Source: Spirochaetota bacterium
GTDB taxonomy: Bacteria; Spirochaetota; JAGLSM01
Assembly (NCBI GenBank): GCA_023135745.1
Contig: JAGLSM010000102.1
Span: forward strand, 1 to 7,137
Direction of reading: 5' to 3'
DNA: 7,137 nt
Part shown: positions 6,893 to 7,137 of the stretch, piece by piece
Layout: every line of letters begins with the position of its first letter
Position numbering within the stretch: the first letter of the stretch is position 1
Program-made: the position numbers and the translations under genes
The notes under the pieces: model-generated
Told to the model about the DNA's origin: nothing
The model's database searches: none
What the model saw: the letters and a program-made list of their open reading frames with translations, nothing else

Positions 6893-6979
6893 TTGAAAAA
6901 AATCAGGTTAATTGGAATAACGCTTACCAATCTTCTAAATATGGAGATTGATAACCTACAGCCTGAACTGCCGTTTTAG
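6893..6979 (+). pseudogene. dinB: orphan C-terminal tail of DNA polymerase IV (DinB)
   Basis: The frame from 6893 to the TAG at 6977-6979 reads KKIRLIGITLTNL, a short acidic linker, and then QPELPF at the end. DinB proteins finish their little-finger domain with a [K/P]-x-R-L-L-G-[V/I]-x-[L/V]-S-x-L strand, a short linker and a beta-clamp-binding motif of the QLxLF or QxxLxF type, so order, spacing and terminal position all match. Catalytic palm and finger domains are absent: the frame is closed by stops at 6836 and 6839, and the S4 gene fills the preceding DNA. It has no convincing start or ribosome-binding site; a TTG opens it at 6893 and ATGs at 6848/6851 lie inside the S4 gene. It is most simply a deletion scar. 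A fusion to the S4 protein through slippage on the A8 tract is the alternative. Confidence 0.6.
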
Positions 6980-6989
6980 CATATTAATA

Positions 6990-7018
6990 TAGACAGATAT
7001 AGATTTTCTTTTTACTAT
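6990..7018 (+). promoter_or_regulatory. putative promoter of tRNA-Pro
   Basis: TAGACA (6990-6995, 5/6 to the -35 consensus) and TACTAT (7013-7018, 4/6 to the -10 consensus) are separated by 17 bp. The predicted start near 7025 lies 1-2 nt before the mature tRNA 5' end, as often seen for singly transcribed tRNAs. The DNA between the DinB tail and the tRNA (6980-7026) contains nothing else that I can identify. Confidence 0.5.
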
Positions 7019-7026
7019 TATGCAAT

Positions 7027-7100
7027 CGGGATGTGGCGCAGTCTGGTAGCGCACATCGTTCGGGACGATGGGGCCGCTGGTTCGAGTCCAGTCATCCCGA
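7027..7100 (+). tRNA. tRNA-Pro (anticodon CGG)
   Basis: A complete cloverleaf can be drawn. The acceptor stem CGGGATG (7027-7033) pairs perfectly with CATCCCG (7093-7099). The D stem is GCGC/GCGC with a 9-nt loop containing GG. The anticodon stem CATCG/CGATG encloses TTCGGGA, with anticodon CGG at 7061-7063 reading CCG codons and G at position 37 as usual in tRNA-Pro. The variable loop has 5 nt. The T stem GCTGG/CCAGT has one G-U pair around TTCGAGT. The discriminator base is A7100. The CCA end is not encoded (CATT follows), so it must be added by a CCA-adding enzyme. Confidence 0.97.
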
Positions 7101-7113
7101 CATTAAAAAGAGT

Positions 7114-7137
7114 AGAGCCCTTGCATGCAAGGGCTCT
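7114..7137 (+). terminator. perfect 24-bp palindrome, probable rho-independent terminator
   Basis: AGAGCCCTTGCA is followed immediately by its exact reverse complement, giving a GC-rich hairpin of 10 bp with a 4-nt loop, 13 nt after the tRNA. An A-run (AAAAA, 7105-7109) precedes it, which would serve as the T-run for transcripts coming from the other side. The matching T-run on the plus strand would lie beyond the window edge and cannot be seen, so termination is inferred. Confidence 0.6.

Noticed and set aside
1..7137. CRISPR array, insertion sequence or long direct repeats
   Set aside because: No regularly spaced repeats, transposase motifs or paired terminal repeats were seen. The short TTCTCGG repeat at 533 and 721 is too small to mean anything.

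Overview
The window comes from an AT-rich, diderm (Gram-negative type) bacterium. The outer membrane is implied by a BamA/Omp85-type beta-barrel. Nothing fixes the genus. The low G+C, A/T-runs, a 74-nt tRNA-Pro without an encoded CCA tail, and a bacterial SLC12-type transporter would fit a spirochaete or a related environmental diderm lineage, but that is a guess.

Layout: a small, very acidic/lysine-rich coiled-coil protein of unknown function lies on the minus strand (23-424). A 161-bp divergent intergenic region follows, with plausible sigma70-type promoters pointing both ways. Everything after that is on the plus strand: a 44-residue signal-peptide-bearing mini-gene (586-720); a cation-chloride cotransporter of the SLC12/NKCC-KCC type (736-3018); a 968-residue outer-membrane protein combining a HEXXH metallopeptidase domain, a PD40/TolB-like propeller and an Omp85 barrel (3058-5964); a J-domain protein with a C-terminal discoidin-like beta-sandwich (5964-6665); and a 75-residue S4 RNA-binding protein (6658-6885). 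Next come the orphaned C-terminal tail of a DNA polymerase IV (DinB) with its clamp-binding motif (6893-6979), a promoter-tRNA-Pro(CGG) unit (6990-7100) and a perfect 24-bp palindrome at the window edge, probably a terminator.

The Omp85 fusion, J-domain and S4 genes overlap by 1 and 8 nt, so they are almost certainly translated from one message. The transporter may feed into the same transcript, although the 39-bp gap before the Omp85 gene carries a promoter-like sequence placed so that the mRNA would start at or next to the ATG. How these products cooperate cannot be read from the sequence. The most unusual items are the peptidase-propeller-barrel protein, its coupled J-domain/discoidin-like partner, and the DinB tail that one-base slippage on an A8 tract would fuse to the S4 protein.
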